Shown here: positions 44,696-54,850 of the stretch, piece after piece | Layout: each line of letters opens with the position of its first letter | Numbering within the stretch: position 1 is the stretch's first letter | NCBI RefSeq assembly: GCF_011046555.1 | Contig: NZ_CP049246.1 | Coordinates: 2,294,001 to 2,358,000, forward strand | Direction of reading: 5' to 3' | Length of the DNA: 64,000 nucleotides | Source of the DNA: Sphingobacterium lactis | GTDB taxonomy: Bacteria > Bacteroidota > Bacteroidia > Sphingobacteriales > Sphingobacteriaceae | Translations under genes and position numbers: made by a program | Notes under the pieces: generated by a model | Told to the model about the DNA's origin: nothing | Database searches by the model: none | What the model saw: only the letters and a program-made list of their open reading frames with translations

Positions 44696-46804
44696 ATGGA
44701 TAATCAAGCAATCAGCGGCATGAAAACAGAATTGATTTCGATACATAAAATGGAGCAGGGTGTTTTTGAACTACGCCTAATCAACCCCGATAAACAGCCT
44801 AAGGAAATTACACTTAAGGAATTAAAGACTATTTTACAGAAAATAGGACAATCCCTGGCAGATTCTGCGTGCAAATCTCTTTTCTTAATTGTCGAAGGAG
44901 CCTTTATTGACGGCGATCTAAAGCAAATGCTGCAAGCAAGGAAGGATGTTTCCTTTTTAAAACTGCTTCAGGATATTGAAAAGTTAATCGCTAAAATTCT
45001 AAAGGTGGAGAAGGTGACTTCTGTCTTTTATGATCAGCCAGCCACAGGATTTATCGCATCCCTGCTATTGCTGTTCGGCAATCGTGTTGCCGTGGGCAAT
45101 AAAGCCAAATTTGGATTTCCAAATATTCAGGTAGGTGTACTGCCTGGGCAAGCAGTGGTCTTTAACTTATTGCATATTGTGAAATTGGAGAAGGCGGTGG
45201 ATCTTTTGCGGACCGGAAAGCTCTATCCTGTATCGGAGCTTGCCCAGATAGGGGTCATCGGTGATCATCTGCAAAGTTGGGAAGAGATGCCAACATGGTT
45301 GGAGCGGGAAACCAAGAAAGCAAGACCGCAGGGTTCACGATTGCACCAAGTTATCCAAGCTAAGGGTATGGAAGAAGTGCTCGAGAATCTGCCAAAGAAT
45401 TCCCTTTATCATGATTTTCTACTGAGTGTACTTTACAATGCTACACATATCTTCGGTGAAGCCTTCATCCATCAGGAACAACTTTCCTATTATAGCCTAT
45501 TGACGGCAAAAGAGACCATTGCACGAATTCGGACCTTTCATTACGGTATTGCTGCCGCTAAACAACTTGTCGAAGAGTCCGAGACGCCTTTTGAAGTTAA
45601 GAAAGTAGCAGTTATCGGGGCGGGTATGATGGGAGGTGGAATCGCCTATGAGGCTGCTCGTGCAGGCATGAATGTGGTGCTGAAGGATGTAGATTTGGCA
45701 AGCGCGGAACGTGGGAAGAGCTATTCCGAGCGGGTAAGTTCGAAATTGATTCAACTCGGGAAAATGAAACAGGAGGATAAGCCGAAACTGCTCGAACGGA
45801 TCCTGGCAACCGAACAGGTGGAAGATCTGGATGGCTCAGATATTATTGTTGAGGCGGTGTTTGAGGATAAATCCTTAAAGGCGTCAGTAGTGAAGGAGAG
45901 TCAGGATTTTCTTAAGATGAACGGTGTCTTTGCCTCCAATACGACCTCATTGCCCATTTCTGGTTTGGCGAAACAATTTGATGATGCCAGTCGGTTTATT
46001 GGTCTACACTTTTTCTCACCCGTGGATCGCATGGCTCTGGTTGAAGTGATTAAAGGTAAGAGTACTTCGCAAGAGACCTTACAGAAAGCATTAAGTTTTG
46101 TGGGTAAGCTGCAGAAGACACCTATCGTGGTGAATGATGGGCCTGCATTTTTCACCTCTCGTATATTTTTCAATTACCTGCTCGAGGGTATCACCATGCT
46201 CTTGGAAGGTATTTCGATGGAGCGGATTGAAACCAGTGCACGACATGCTGGATTCGCAGTGGGTCCTTTAGCTGTTTTGGATGAGATTTCATTGCCACTA
46301 ATGGTCCATGTGTATGAACAGCTTCCAGAAATGAACCATAGCCAAAAAAGGGTGTACAATTACCTGCAGGAATTGATTGAAGAAGGGCGATTGGGCAGGA
46401 AAGCAGGAAAGGGTTTTTACGATTATCCCGAAGGGGGGACAAAGACGTATTGGACGGATCCGGAATTGGAAATATTGGATGTGCAAATCGCTGATAAGGA
46501 TATTCAGGAACGGCTATTGGCCGTCGTGGCGCTCGATAGTTTCCGATGCCTTGAGGAAGGTGTGCTCGAGCAACCCATCGATGGAGATATTGGTTCGGTG
46601 TTGGGGATCGGATATCCGGCACATACTGGTGGGGTAATCAGTTATATCGATGGAATTGGCCTACAGGAATTTGTTGCCCTATGTGATAAATTCAGTCAAT
46701 ACGGTGATGAATGGGAGGTGCCTGATTACTTGCGGGAACTGAAGGATCAGCAATATACTTTTTATGATTGTTTTGAATCAAATTGGCCGTTGGCCGAATC
46801 TTAA
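44696..46804 (+). CDS. FadJ-like 3-hydroxyacyl-CoA dehydrogenase with degenerate enoyl-CoA hydratase half
   Basis: 702 aa. Residues about 1-290 align with the crotonase-fold half of FadB/FadJ. The glycine-rich oxyanion region is altered (PATGFIASLLLLFGNRVA), and the catalytic Glu positions are replaced (FGFPNIQVGVLPG where LPE..LG..PG is expected). From about 301 follows an intact NAD-dependent dehydrogenase: Rossmann loop VAVIGAGMMGGGIAYEAARAG, IVEAVFED, the catalytic His in GLHFFSPVDRM (about 436), and two C-terminal domains. It is expected to oxidise 3-hydroxyacyl-CoA, whereas hydratase activity is doubtful. Paired with the ACAD gene. Confidence 0.92.
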   Translation: MDNQAISGMKTELISIHKMEQGVFELRLINPDKQPKEITLKELKTILQKIGQSLADSACKSLFLIVEGAFIDGDLKQMLQARKDVSFLKLLQDIEKLIAKILKVEKVTSVFYDQPATGFIASLLLLFGNRVAVGNKAKFGFPNIQVGVLPGQAVVFNLLHIVKLEKAVDLLRTGKLYPVSELAQIGVIGDHLQSWEEMPTWLERETKKARPQGSRLHQVIQAKGMEEVLENLPKNSLYHDFLLSVLYNATHIFGEAFIHQEQLSYYSLLTAKETIARIRTFHYGIAAAKQLVEESETPFEVKKVAVIGAGMMGGGIAYEAARAGMNVVLKDVDLASAERGKSYSERVSSKLIQLGKMKQEDKPKLLERILATEQVEDLDGSDIIVEAVFEDKSLKASVVKESQDFLKMNGVFASNTTSLPISGLAKQFDDASRFIGLHFFSPVDRMALVEVIKGKSTSQETLQKALSFVGKLQKTPIVVNDGPAFFTSRIFFNYLLEGITMLLEGISMERIETSARHAGFAVGPLAVLDEISLPLMVHVYEQLPEMNHSQKRVYNYLQELIEEGRLGRKAGKGFYDYPEGGTKTYWTDPELEILDVQIADKDIQERLLAVVALDSFRCLEEGVLEQPIDGDIGSVLGIGYPAHTGGVISYIDGIGLQEFVALCDKFSQYGDEWEVPDYLRELKDQQYTFYDCFESNWPLAES

Positions 46805-46810
46805 ATATTG

Positions 46811-46849
46811 AAAAGCCCCTGAATCTTGTGGATCAGGGGCTTTTTTTTG
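46811..46849. terminator. Terminator between the fad-like operon and prpD (both directions possible)
   Basis: AAAAGCCCCTGA pairs with TCAGGGGCTTTT over a 10-nt loop, with T8 on the plus strand; the minus-strand side is T-poorer. Confidence 0.87.
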
Positions 46850-46862
46850 GATAATGATTAAA

Positions 46863-48311
46863 TTATACCATCATATCGACCAATTCCTGTACAGGGAGAC
46901 TGCGGATAGTGTCGAGCTCCAAGGTATTTGCCAGAATTGTTTTCTGTTGTTTATCGGCAAATACGCGCGCCAGATTGATCTTGTATTTTTCAATCAGTTT
47001 AGGGATGCCTTCATCGCGTCTGCGCTTATGTCCAATTGGGTATTCAACCACCACTTCATTGAGTATGGTTCCGTCGTTGAGTTCCAGGGTTAGGGCATTC
47101 GCAATGGACCGTTTTTCTGGATCATGGTAATCTGCCGTAAATTGTGGATCCTCATGACAGGTGATTTTCTCACGTAGGGCATCAATGCGTGGGTCTGCGG
47201 CCACACTGTCCTCGTAATCGGCTGCTGTTAATCTTCCGAAGATCAAAGGAACGGCAACCATATATTGGATGGCATGATCACGGTCTGCAGGGTTGTGTAA
47301 AGGCCCTTTTTTATCGATTATGCGGATGGCTGCTTCATGGGTCCGGATCTGGATTGATTTGATATCTTCAGCGGATTTACCCATGCTTTTCAACTGATCA
47401 TGCAGCGTCATGGCAGCCTCCACGGCTGTTTGCGAGTGGAATTCAGCAGGGAATGAGATTTTGAAAAGCACATTCTCCATGACGTAAGTACCGTAAGGTC
47501 TTTGGAATTTAAAGGCATTCCCTTTGAAGGAAACATCATAGAATCCCCATACAGGTGCTGTCAGTACGGACGGGTACCCCATTTCACCCTTTTGAGCTAT
47601 CAAGGCTAACCGAACCGCACGTGATGTGGCATCGCCGGCTGCCCATGATTTACGGCTGCCGGTATTTGGCGCATGTCGATAGGTCCGTAACGATTGACCA
47701 TCGACAAACGCTAAGGAAATCGCATTGATAAGCTCATCCTTGGTTAATCCCAATAACTTTCCAACAACAGCAGTCGAAGCCACCTTCACCAAGATCACAT
47801 GATCCAAACCTACTTTGTTGAAGGAATTCTCTAAGGCCAATACACCTTGGATTTCGTGCGCCATAACCATGGCTTCCAATACCTCTTGCATAATCAGGGG
47901 TTCCTTACCCTCAGCGACGCGGTTTCTGGATATCCAATCGGCAACAGCAAGGATTCCGCCTAGGTTGTCTGATGGGTGTCCCCATTCTGCAGCTAGCCAT
48001 GTATCGTTGAAATCTAACCAACGGACCATCGCCCCGATATTAAATGCAGCTTGGATCGGATCCAACTGATATGGAGTTCCGGGAACTTTGGCTCCATTGG
48101 GAACGACTGTTCCAGGAACGATGGGGCCTAATAATTTAGTGCAAGCAGGGTAGGTTAAAGCTTCAAAACCACAACCTAATGTATCAAGAAAACAATAATG
48201 TGCAGTCTGTATGGCTAAGTCGCTGTTGATTTTATAATCTAGGACGTAATCTGCAATATCGACTAATACTTGATCCGGGTTGGGTCTGTTGTTTGAAATA
48301 TGTGATGACAT
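46863..48311 (-). CDS. prpD: 2-methylcitrate dehydratase (MmgE/PrpD family)
   Basis: 482 aa. It matches PrpD over its length: [73 protein letters not shown], and [16 protein letters not shown]. It dehydrates 2-methylcitrate to 2-methylaconitate in propionate breakdown. Last gene of prpB-prpC-prpD, 18 bp after prpC. No aconitase-like AcnD or PrpF is adjacent, which fits the use of PrpD. Confidence 0.95.
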   Translation of the reverse strand: MSSHISNNRPNPDQVLVDIADYVLDYKINSDLAIQTAHYCFLDTLGCGFEALTYPACTKLLGPIVPGTVVPNGAKVPGTPYQLDPIQAAFNIGAMVRWLDFNDTWLAAEWGHPSDNLGGILAVADWISRNRVAEGKEPLIMQEVLEAMVMAHEIQGVLALENSFNKVGLDHVILVKVASTAVVGKLLGLTKDELINAISLAFVDGQSLRTYRHAPNTGSRKSWAAGDATSRAVRLALIAQKGEMGYPSVLTAPVWGFYDVSFKGNAFKFQRPYGTYVMENVLFKISFPAEFHSQTAVEAAMTLHDQLKSMGKSAEDIKSIQIRTHEAAIRIIDKKGPLHNPADRDHAIQYMVAVPLIFGRLTAADYEDSVAADPRIDALREKITCHEDPQFTADYHDPEKRSIANALTLELNDGTILNEVVVEYPIGHKRRRDEGIPKLIEKYKINLARVFADKQQKTILANTLELDTIRSLPVQELVDMMV

Positions 48312-48329
48312 TTTAAAATTTATGTGTAA

Positions 48330-49484
48330 TTAAGATCTTTTTTCTATAGGAATAAATTCGCGATTCTCTGGGCCTGTGTAGTTTGCGCTGGGCCGGATGA
48401 TTTTTCCATCCTGACGTTGCTCAATAATATGTGCTCCCCACCCAGAGATACGTGACATAACGAATAATGGGGTAAACATATCGGTAGGGATGCCCATTAA
48501 ATGGTAGGCAACGGCGGAGAACCAGTCTAGATTCGGGAACATTTTTTTCTCATTCCACATTACCGTTTCAATCCGTTCGGCAATATCGTAGAGACGCATA
48601 TCGCCAGCTTCTTCCGAGAGTTTCTTTGCAATTTTCTTGATCACCTGGTTTCTTGGGTCTGCAATCGTGTAGACCGGATGGCCAAATCCGATGATCACTT
48701 CCTTGTTTGCCAATCGCTTCTTGATATCAGCTTCGGCTTCATCCGCATCTTTATAGCGTTGTTGAATTTCAAAAGCTACTTCATTTGCACCGCCATGCTT
48801 TGGCCCGCGCAGCGCACCGATGGCACCCGCAATGCTGGCGTATACATCTGATCCTGTGCCTGCAATAACCCGTGAGGTAAAGGTTGAAGCATTAAACTCA
48901 TGCTCAGCGTATAGATTCAATGAAACCTGCATCGCATGGACCCAAGATGCACTTGGTTCTTTTTCATGCAAAAGGTGCAAGAAATGGCCACCGAGGGTTG
49001 GATCATCGGTTTTTACTTGAATTGTTTTATTATGGTGGGAATAGTGATACCAATAAAGTAGGACGGAGCCCATGCTCGCCATCAACCGATCAATAATATT
49101 CCGGGTGTTTTCGACTTCATGCTCTAGTGGCTCAGGTTCAATCGTTCCGAAAAATGATACCGAAGTCCTGAGGACATCCATGGGATGTGCTGTTTTAGGG
49201 ATTAATTTCAATACTTCTTCCAAGGAAGTTGGCAGCCCACGGTCTGCGATCAGCTTCTTTTTATAGGTTTCCAGTTCACTGGCAGTCGGCAATTTTTCAT
49301 GGATCAAGAGATAGGCCACTTCTTCGAAACTTGCCTTCTCGGCCAGATCTAAAATATCATATCCTCGGTAATGAAGATCATTTCCACTTTTCCCTACAGT
49401 ACACAAACTGGTATTGCCAGCAGGTACGCCAGATAGGGCTACGCTTTTCTTAGGTTTGAATCCTGATTCATTCGTTTCGCTCAT
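48330..49484 (-). CDS. prpC: 2-methylcitrate synthase
   Basis: 384 aa from the ATG at 49484; upstream in-frame codons overlap prpB and are not used. Citrate-synthase fold with [26 protein letters not shown] (typical PrpC N terminus), the CoA/active-site region [11 protein letters not shown], the catalytic His in IGFGHPVY, and [13 protein letters not shown]. It condenses propionyl-CoA with oxaloacetate. The start lies 1 bp after the prpB stop. Confidence 0.96.
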   Translation of the reverse strand: MSETNESGFKPKKSVALSGVPAGNTSLCTVGKSGNDLHYRGYDILDLAEKASFEEVAYLLIHEKLPTASELETYKKKLIADRGLPTSLEEVLKLIPKTAHPMDVLRTSVSFFGTIEPEPLEHEVENTRNIIDRLMASMGSVLLYWYHYSHHNKTIQVKTDDPTLGGHFLHLLHEKEPSASWVHAMQVSLNLYAEHEFNASTFTSRVIAGTGSDVYASIAGAIGALRGPKHGGANEVAFEIQQRYKDADEAEADIKKRLANKEVIIGFGHPVYTIADPRNQVIKKIAKKLSEEAGDMRLYDIAERIETVMWNEKKMFPNLDWFSAVAYHLMGIPTDMFTPLFVMSRISGWGAHIIEQRQDGKIIRPSANYTGPENREFIPIEKRS

Positions 49485-49485
49485 A

Positions 49486-50364
49486 TTATTTGTTTTTGAA
49501 TAATTGGTCAAGATGGTTCTCATAGCGGTAGTAGTCTATGCTCTGGTAGAGTTCTTCGCGCGTTTGCATGGTATCCAAAACCTGCGCTTGGGACCCATCC
49601 TGGCGAATATGCTGATAGACAATTAAGGCCGCCTTATTGGCCGCACGGAAGGCCGACAATGGATAGAGTACAATAGAAACGCGCGCTTCCTTAAGTTCCT
49701 CTACCGTATAGATCTTTGTCTGGCCAAATTCGGTGATGTTGGCTAATATTGGTAAGCCCGTAGCTTCTGCGAATCTGGTGTAATCGTTGATATCACGAAC
49801 GGCCTCGGCAAAGATGAAATCTGCGCCAGCGATTTGATAGGCAACGGCACGTTCTAAAGCTTTATCTACTCCTTCGGAAGCAATGGCGTCCGTTCGGGCT
49901 CCAATGACAAAATCGCGGTCTGCACGGGCATCGACGGCTGCCTTAATGCGGTCCACCATTTCTTCCGTGCTCACCAGTTCCTTGCCCGGTCGGTGGCCAC
50001 ATCGTTTCGCGCCTACCTGATCTTCCATATGTATACCCGCAGCACCCGCTTTTTCCAGGGATTTAATCGTCCTTGAAATATTGAATGCCGACGGGCCAAA
50101 GCCCGTATCAATATCCACAAGCAGGGGTAAGGAGCAGACATTGGTTATGCGCTCCACATCGATGAGGACATCCTGAAGGTTGGTAATGCCTAGATCAGGG
50201 ATGCCCAAGGACCCCGCGGCAACTCCGCCTCCAGATAGATAAGTGGCTTTAAAACCGGATTGTTCTGCTAATAGTGCGTGATTGGCATTGATGGCGCCAA
50301 CTATTTGTAATGGATTTTCAGCCTCAATAGCTGCTCTGAGTTTTTTACCTGCAGATTCCTTCAT
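49486..50364 (-). CDS. prpB: 2-methylisocitrate lyase
   Basis: 292 aa. Isocitrate-lyase superfamily with VDIDTGFG (metal ligands, about 83-90) and the active-site loop [12 protein letters not shown] (KRCGH at about 120-124, catalytic Cys 122). [17 protein letters not shown] follows. It cleaves 2-methylisocitrate to succinate and pyruvate. First gene of the operon. Upstream lies a pair AGGGCG/CGCCCT (50404-50441) with repeated GCTAAAA, a possible operator. Confidence 0.97.
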   Translation of the reverse strand: MKESAGKKLRAAIEAENPLQIVGAINANHALLAEQSGFKATYLSGGGVAAGSLGIPDLGITNLQDVLIDVERITNVCSLPLLVDIDTGFGPSAFNISRTIKSLEKAGAAGIHMEDQVGAKRCGHRPGKELVSTEEMVDRIKAAVDARADRDFVIGARTDAIASEGVDKALERAVAYQIAGADFIFAEAVRDINDYTRFAEATGLPILANITEFGQTKIYTVEELKEARVSIVLYPLSAFRAANKAALIVYQHIRQDGSQAQVLDTMQTREELYQSIDYYRYENHLDQLFKNK

Positions 50365-50403
50365 AAGATTGTAATCGGAATTTATCGTTTATAATGTCGT
50401 TTC

Positions 50404-50441
50404 AGGGCGCTAAAAATAAGCAAGAATTGCTAAAACGCCCT
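50404..50441. promoter_or_regulatory. Possible operator upstream of prpB
   Basis: AGGGCG and CGCCCT are inverted with a 26-bp spacer, and GCTAAAA occurs twice as a direct repeat inside. No PrpR-type regulator gene is adjacent. Confidence 0.3.
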
Positions 50442-50551
50442 TCAATAAAGATAAGGATTTAAGTCCGATTTTACGAAGGTTTTTATTGGGGAAATTGGAA
50501 TAAAAAATTGACTGTAAATAATATAGGAGCGGTATAATTCGCTAAAATTTA

Positions 50552-51034
50552 TTAAGCATATAGACGGCGGGTTTCCAGGAAAAGCTCAATTTGATTAGTG
50601 ACCTGTGCGAGGTTATTTAGGATATCTTTGGACCAAAATCTGAATACGGTATAGCCCAGCTCCCGCAAGGCAAGATTACTCCAACGATCGACTTGCATGT
50701 TGCGTTCGATTTTAGGGATCCAGAATCGGCGATTGCTGTGGATTCTATCTTTCTGCGCTGCCCAGTCATAGCCATGCCAGAATTCACCATCCACAAAAAT
50801 AGCGAGTTTATATTTTTTGATGACAATGTCCGGTTTACCGGGCAAATCTGTTTGATGGAGACGGTACCGGATATTCTTGGCCCAAAGTGCTCTCCGCAGA
50901 CGAACCTCCGGCTTTGTGTTTTTTGCCCGAATTTTTGACATGATCTTCCTCCGCTTTTTACTCGTGTAGAATCCTGCGGATTCTGTAAATCGCGGAACTT
51001 GAATTGGCTGTTCATCTTGACGATAATCCATCAT
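50552..51034 (-). CDS. Very short patch repair (Vsr)-type endonuclease
   Basis: 160 aa. Vsr motifs are MSKIRAKNTKPEVRLRRALWAKNIRYRLHQTDLPGKPDIVI (catalytic Asp in KPDIV), AIFVDGEFWHGYDW (FxWH), and NRRFWIPKIERNMQVDRWSNLALRELGYTVFRFW. Classical Vsr nicks at T:G mismatches caused by 5-methylcytosine deamination. No cytosine methylase gene is beside it, so it may serve a distant methylase or be a DUF559-like nuclease of another role. Confidence 0.9.
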   Translation of the reverse strand: MMDYRQDEQPIQVPRFTESAGFYTSKKRRKIMSKIRAKNTKPEVRLRRALWAKNIRYRLHQTDLPGKPDIVIKKYKLAIFVDGEFWHGYDWAAQKDRIHSNRRFWIPKIERNMQVDRWSNLALRELGYTVFRFWSKDILNNLAQVTNQIELFLETRRLYA

Positions 51035-51128
51035 AACACAAAGTTACGAATAATTACATAACAGCGCCTTTTCTGAGGAATGAGGAAGGTGTACGTGGGA
51101 CCTTGTTTTTAATGCTAATTATGCACAA

Positions 51129-53204
51129 TTAATTCACTTTTTTAGCGCTTTTAAACTCGTCATAGATTTCCTCCTGAAGTCTTAAGAGATGTACCTTACT
51201 GTCCACATGCGTGATGTTAAGTGCATTCCAATATTCTCCAATTCCAATAAAAAGTTGGGTAATGGCTTCATCATTGTAAGTATTCCCTGCAAAAATTTCA
51301 TTTTCGTTCGCTAGAAAGTTAGTCAAATCATCAAATGATTCTGTAGTTAGGCTATCGCGGTAGGCTTTTATTTCAAGAAAATCTTTTAATTCCACCTTGA
51401 GTTTTTGAATTGACGGTTTTAGTTTTTGGAGGTTGCTGATAATCAATGGGAATTCGGTTTGCTGGAAAATAAATTGCGTATCCTCCTTGAGGGCATAATA
51501 AAATTTCATTCGCTTTTCGAATTCTTCTTCATACATGGCAAATACATTATAGGCTTCCCGAAGTAGGAATTCTTTACCCGTTGTTTTTGCCATCTGATAG
51601 AAAGTCTGGAATATTTTACGATTTAGATCTTCAAGGTACGCCCTTTTTTCTTTCAGTTCGGCATTAATTTGCTGGACTACCTTGTTGACCTGTTTATTTT
51701 TATATCGAACGCCATCGTAATCAAAACGTCTTAATTTGATCTCACCTCGATAAACAGCTTCCAGATAATATTTGTCTTGGGTAAGCGCTTGTATTTCAAA
51801 AGTGAGATTTACATGCTCATCGCTGAATAATACATCCAAAGGCAATAATTCCCCCTGAAAAGCGTCAGCCGTGAATTTGGAAATATAGGGTTGATGGTAG
51901 TTGTAAAATTCATTATAGATTTTTGGAATTTGATAGCGTTCAAATTCCTGTTTATAGGCAGTGACAAAGTCGGTTACCTCTTGTTGATAGGTGGGACCCT
52001 GATATTGTGATTCGGCGAACAATATCTGGAAGACACGATTTGCCAGGTTTTCGTCCAACCGCAATAGGTCATTAGCCGGATTGTTAGACACCTGGTCTAC
52101 ATGGATATTCAATGCATCGATTGCCGAAGTGCGTGCTTCTTCCGTCGGATGTGATGCCCATAAATCCTCAATGATCAACTTTGATTTGTCAAACCGAGTT
52201 TTATTGGCCAATGTGAGTTGTGGGAAATTATGGACAAGATTGAGGTTGTGCCTTTCACTCAGCAAAATTAGGGTAGCAGCATGTGCGGCAAAAAAGTTTT
52301 GAGGGACAATATTCTGGTCGCTGATTTGTTGGTAATAGCGAATAGTTTCTTGAAATGCATAATCTGCAAAAGATAAGCGCAAAAGACCGTTCCGCATGGC
52401 TTCGGAACCGGCAACATGGGTTGCAATAGCATCGGCATGGAATTCCATCTCCCGGGATAGGGACATGTAATTGATATTGATGAAATTGTATAATCTCCTT
52501 AAAATCGATTGAATCCCATCAATAAAAATTCCTGAAAGAGTCATGGCAAATGATAACAGCCAGGATGTGGAACCAATCCTGTTCTGCATTTTTTCTAATG
52601 TCATGTCGTTGTACAACAGGTTGAATAATACTTTATTGACAATATATACATAGCTGCCAACTTTCATGCTACGTTGGGCAAAGTGTCCAAATTCATGGGC
52701 TAGTATAGCTTTTAATTCCTGTTGTGTAAGCGAATTAATAAGCCCTATCCCGATCTGCAGATTTTTCCGGGTCGGAAAGATCATGCTCCAAAAAGTAGAA
52801 TCATAGAAAACGGATGCATTCACAAACGGGGTAAGGTAGACATGTTTTGGAAATTGGGTGCCGACTTCGGTGGCAATACTACGGATAAGTTCAAAGAGTT
52901 CGGGTTGATCACTTTCTGTCACCTCGATTTGATCGGAGAAATCTTCACTTTTCTTAGCGAAAATAAACTTGATCATAAAATATAGCACGGTGAGGCTGGT
53001 TCCAATCAAGGCCAACCCAATTGCAAGCGTCATAAGCCCAAATTTCATCTTCATCACTGCAACCCCGGCGTAGATGCTCAGTGCCACCAATGCTATTGAA
53101 GATAAGAAAAGCAAGATGTAAACGACGATGAAGATTACAATGGATAGGAGTGTCCTGCGGACTTGTTTTTTAAAGTTGGCAGATATCTGGATATCCATTG
53201 GCAA
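51129..53204 (-). CDS. M48 family zinc metallopeptidase with long C-terminal region
   Basis: 691 aa. Two or more N-terminal membrane helices (about 20-50 and 57-83). Zinc motif HEFGH at residues 170-174 (LAHEFGHFAQ), third ligand Glu near 254 in SREMEFHADAIA, and another hydrophobic stretch between them. After about residue 290 come some 400 residues of charged helices without a recognised family, far longer than HtpX (about 290 aa). A membrane-bound protease; the C-terminal part may bind substrates or regulate access. Confidence 0.93.
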   Translation of the reverse strand: MPMDIQISANFKKQVRRTLLSIVIFIVVYILLFLSSIALVALSIYAGVAVMKMKFGLMTLAIGLALIGTSLTVLYFMIKFIFAKKSEDFSDQIEVTESDQPELFELIRSIATEVGTQFPKHVYLTPFVNASVFYDSTFWSMIFPTRKNLQIGIGLINSLTQQELKAILAHEFGHFAQRSMKVGSYVYIVNKVLFNLLYNDMTLEKMQNRIGSTSWLLSFAMTLSGIFIDGIQSILRRLYNFININYMSLSREMEFHADAIATHVAGSEAMRNGLLRLSFADYAFQETIRYYQQISDQNIVPQNFFAAHAATLILLSERHNLNLVHNFPQLTLANKTRFDKSKLIIEDLWASHPTEEARTSAIDALNIHVDQVSNNPANDLLRLDENLANRVFQILFAESQYQGPTYQQEVTDFVTAYKQEFERYQIPKIYNEFYNYHQPYISKFTADAFQGELLPLDVLFSDEHVNLTFEIQALTQDKYYLEAVYRGEIKLRRFDYDGVRYKNKQVNKVVQQINAELKEKRAYLEDLNRKIFQTFYQMAKTTGKEFLLREAYNVFAMYEEEFEKRMKFYYALKEDTQFIFQQTEFPLIISNLQKLKPSIQKLKVELKDFLEIKAYRDSLTTESFDDLTNFLANENEIFAGNTYNDEAITQLFIGIGEYWNALNITHVDSKVHLLRLQEEIYDEFKSAKKVN

Positions 53205-53419
53205 TTAATTTAAGTGAAATAAATATAGTGATAAACTTTTGCTTTATTTCTGCCGGGAATATATTTTCAGCTTATCGTGTCAATTAGACTGAACCTGTTT
53301 CATATTGTTCCTACTCATTTCATTTTTTCCTCCTCGATTGGTGCCGTTCTATTTTAGCTCTCGATATCAAAAACAGCCGGCATGCAGGCATTGGTTAAAC
53401 TTTAAAAAAAATAGAAAAA

Positions 53420-54061
53420 ATGGCAAGAATTACGAAAAGTCCTCTAGGAGCTTTCTACGGAAAGGTAGGCAATATTGTAGGCAGCAGATGGAGATCCATC
53501 GATTACATCCGATCGATGCCAACACGTAGGAAGAGATATGCCCCTTCAGAGGCTCAATTGGCTCAAGCTACCAAATTTAAGATGGCCTCAGCATTCTGCA
53601 AACCTATTCGGCAGTTCCTCAACATCGGCTTTATGGATTTCGCACAAAAAAGGATGACTGCAGTTAATGTAGCGGTTCGAAATCTTTTGGCGAATGCGAT
53701 TTTTGGGGAGTATCCGAAATATAACGTTGATGAGTCAAAAGTGGCACTGAGCGATGGACCACTTCATGAACTGATTGACCTTAAGGCGGAAGTGGCAGCA
53801 GATAAAACCATTATCCTTTCCTGGAAGAATCGGGCAGATGCTACGGATGAAGAAAAACGATCAGAGGTATATGGTATGCGTTTGTATGATAAAAACCGTC
53901 AATTCCTGATGCTGGACAAACAAAAAGCTAATGTTACGGAAGTGAAGTTTACCGACCCACTTCTGGAAACGGAAGGGACGATTCATGTGTGGTTATTCCG
54001 TTTTGATCCCAAGACAAGATTGACTTCACCAAGTCAATACCTGAAAGTGCAACTCACTTAA
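53420..54061 (+). CDS. DUF6266 family protein
   Basis: 213 aa. The N terminus (MARITKSPLGAFYGKVGNIVGSRWRSIDYIRSMPTRRKR) and LNIGFMDFAQKR are typical of DUF6266, a Bacteroidetes family often present in several copies. The C half looks like an Ig-like beta domain (EVAADKTIILSWKNR). No signal peptide. First of three cotranscribed genes; role unknown. Confidence 0.85.
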   Translation: MARITKSPLGAFYGKVGNIVGSRWRSIDYIRSMPTRRKRYAPSEAQLAQATKFKMASAFCKPIRQFLNIGFMDFAQKRMTAVNVAVRNLLANAIFGEYPKYNVDESKVALSDGPLHELIDLKAEVAADKTIILSWKNRADATDEEKRSEVYGMRLYDKNRQFLMLDKQKANVTEVKFTDPLLETEGTIHVWLFRFDPKTRLTSPSQYLKVQLT

Positions 54062-54074
54062 TCAAGCAAGCATA

Positions 54075-54105
54075 GGGGAGTGCGATAGCACTCCTCTTCT
54101 TTTAA
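54075..54105 (+). terminator. Hairpin between the DUF6266 and DUF5675 genes
   Basis: GGGAGTGC pairs with GCACTCCT across GATA, followed by a T-rich stretch (CTTCTTTT). The downstream gene has the same direction, so this may be a partial terminator that adjusts the ratio of the two products. Confidence 0.6.
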
Positions 54106-54115
54106 TTCGAAAATT

Positions 54116-54589
54116 ATGGTCACGCTGATTCGCATTGAAGAGCAGATAAATACAACATTATCAAAGCTATTTATAGCTGACGAATTTATGTGTTATGCTT
54201 TGGAGGATAGGATCCGTCAGCAGAAGGTTTACGGAAGAACTTGTATTCCAGAGGGTGTGTATCCACTTCGTGTAAACAAAACTTCGAAGATGGCGGCAAA
54301 TTATAGGTCCCGATTCGGAAAAGTTCACGAAGGTATGGTTGAAATTCATCAGGTTCCAGGATTCTTGGGGATATTTTTTCACATCGGTAATTCCCATAAA
54401 GACACGAAAGGGTGCCCACTATTGGGCGCGCGATTTAGCATTAAGGATAATGATTTCTACGTATTCGATTCGAGACGGACATACCTTCGGGTTTATCCAC
54501 GCTTATTGGAGGTTGCGGAATCTCCACATGGTATAATTGAAGTGGTCAATCACATTAAAAGGCCACAAGTTTTCACAGCTAAAATATAA
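54116..54589 (+). CDS. DUF5675 family protein
   Basis: 157 aa. The motif order of DUF5675 is clear: CYALEDRIRQQKVYGRTCIPEGVYPL, FGKVHEGMVEIHQVPGFLGIFFHIGNSHKDTKGCPLLG. The conserved His and Cys (FHIGNS..D..GC) recall the L,D-transpeptidase-like active-site arrangement, but catalytic function is unproven. The family occurs in phage-like and effector contexts. Middle gene of the trio. Confidence 0.85.
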   Translation: MVTLIRIEEQINTTLSKLFIADEFMCYALEDRIRQQKVYGRTCIPEGVYPLRVNKTSKMAANYRSRFGKVHEGMVEIHQVPGFLGIFFHIGNSHKDTKGCPLLGARFSIKDNDFYVFDSRRTYLRVYPRLLEVAESPHGIIEVVNHIKRPQVFTAKI

Positions 54590-54594
54590 TTAAA

Positions 54595-54789
54595 ATGAAC
54601 AGAATAATTGACGTGCTCGTACGGGTTCTGGAAACCTTGGGTACAGCCCCCGTTAAATTTCCTGCAAAGTTACTTGAAGGAGCGAAATACCTGAGTTTCA
54701 CGCTCAGTGTGCTGAAGCAAATCCTCGAGATGCAGAAAGGGTATAAGAAGCGAAGAAATGAACGAGAAAATAGATTCCTGTATTTCTGA
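54595..54789 (+). CDS. Small basic protein, third gene of the DUF6266-DUF5675 unit
   Basis: 64 aa, start 5 bp after the DUF5675 stop. Amphipathic helix (RIIDVLVRVLETLGTAPVKFPAKLL) and a strongly basic, aromatic tail (KGYKKRRNERENRFLYF). No family recognised. Size, charge and position next to a possible wall hydrolase would fit a holin-like or accessory role, but no full membrane helix is visible. Confidence 0.6.
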   Translation: MNRIIDVLVRVLETLGTAPVKFPAKLLEGAKYLSFTLSVLKQILEMQKGYKKRRNERENRFLYF

Positions 54790-54810
54790 GGATAATCCAT
54801 GTTTAAGAAT

Positions 54811-54839
54811 AGGCTGACCCGTTGAGGTCAGCCTTTTTT
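54811..54839 (+). terminator. Terminator of the DUF6266-DUF5675 operon
   Basis: AGGCTGACC pairs with GGTCAGCCT and is followed by TTTTT. Confidence 0.88.
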
Positions 54840-54850
54840 ATGCTTATTTT

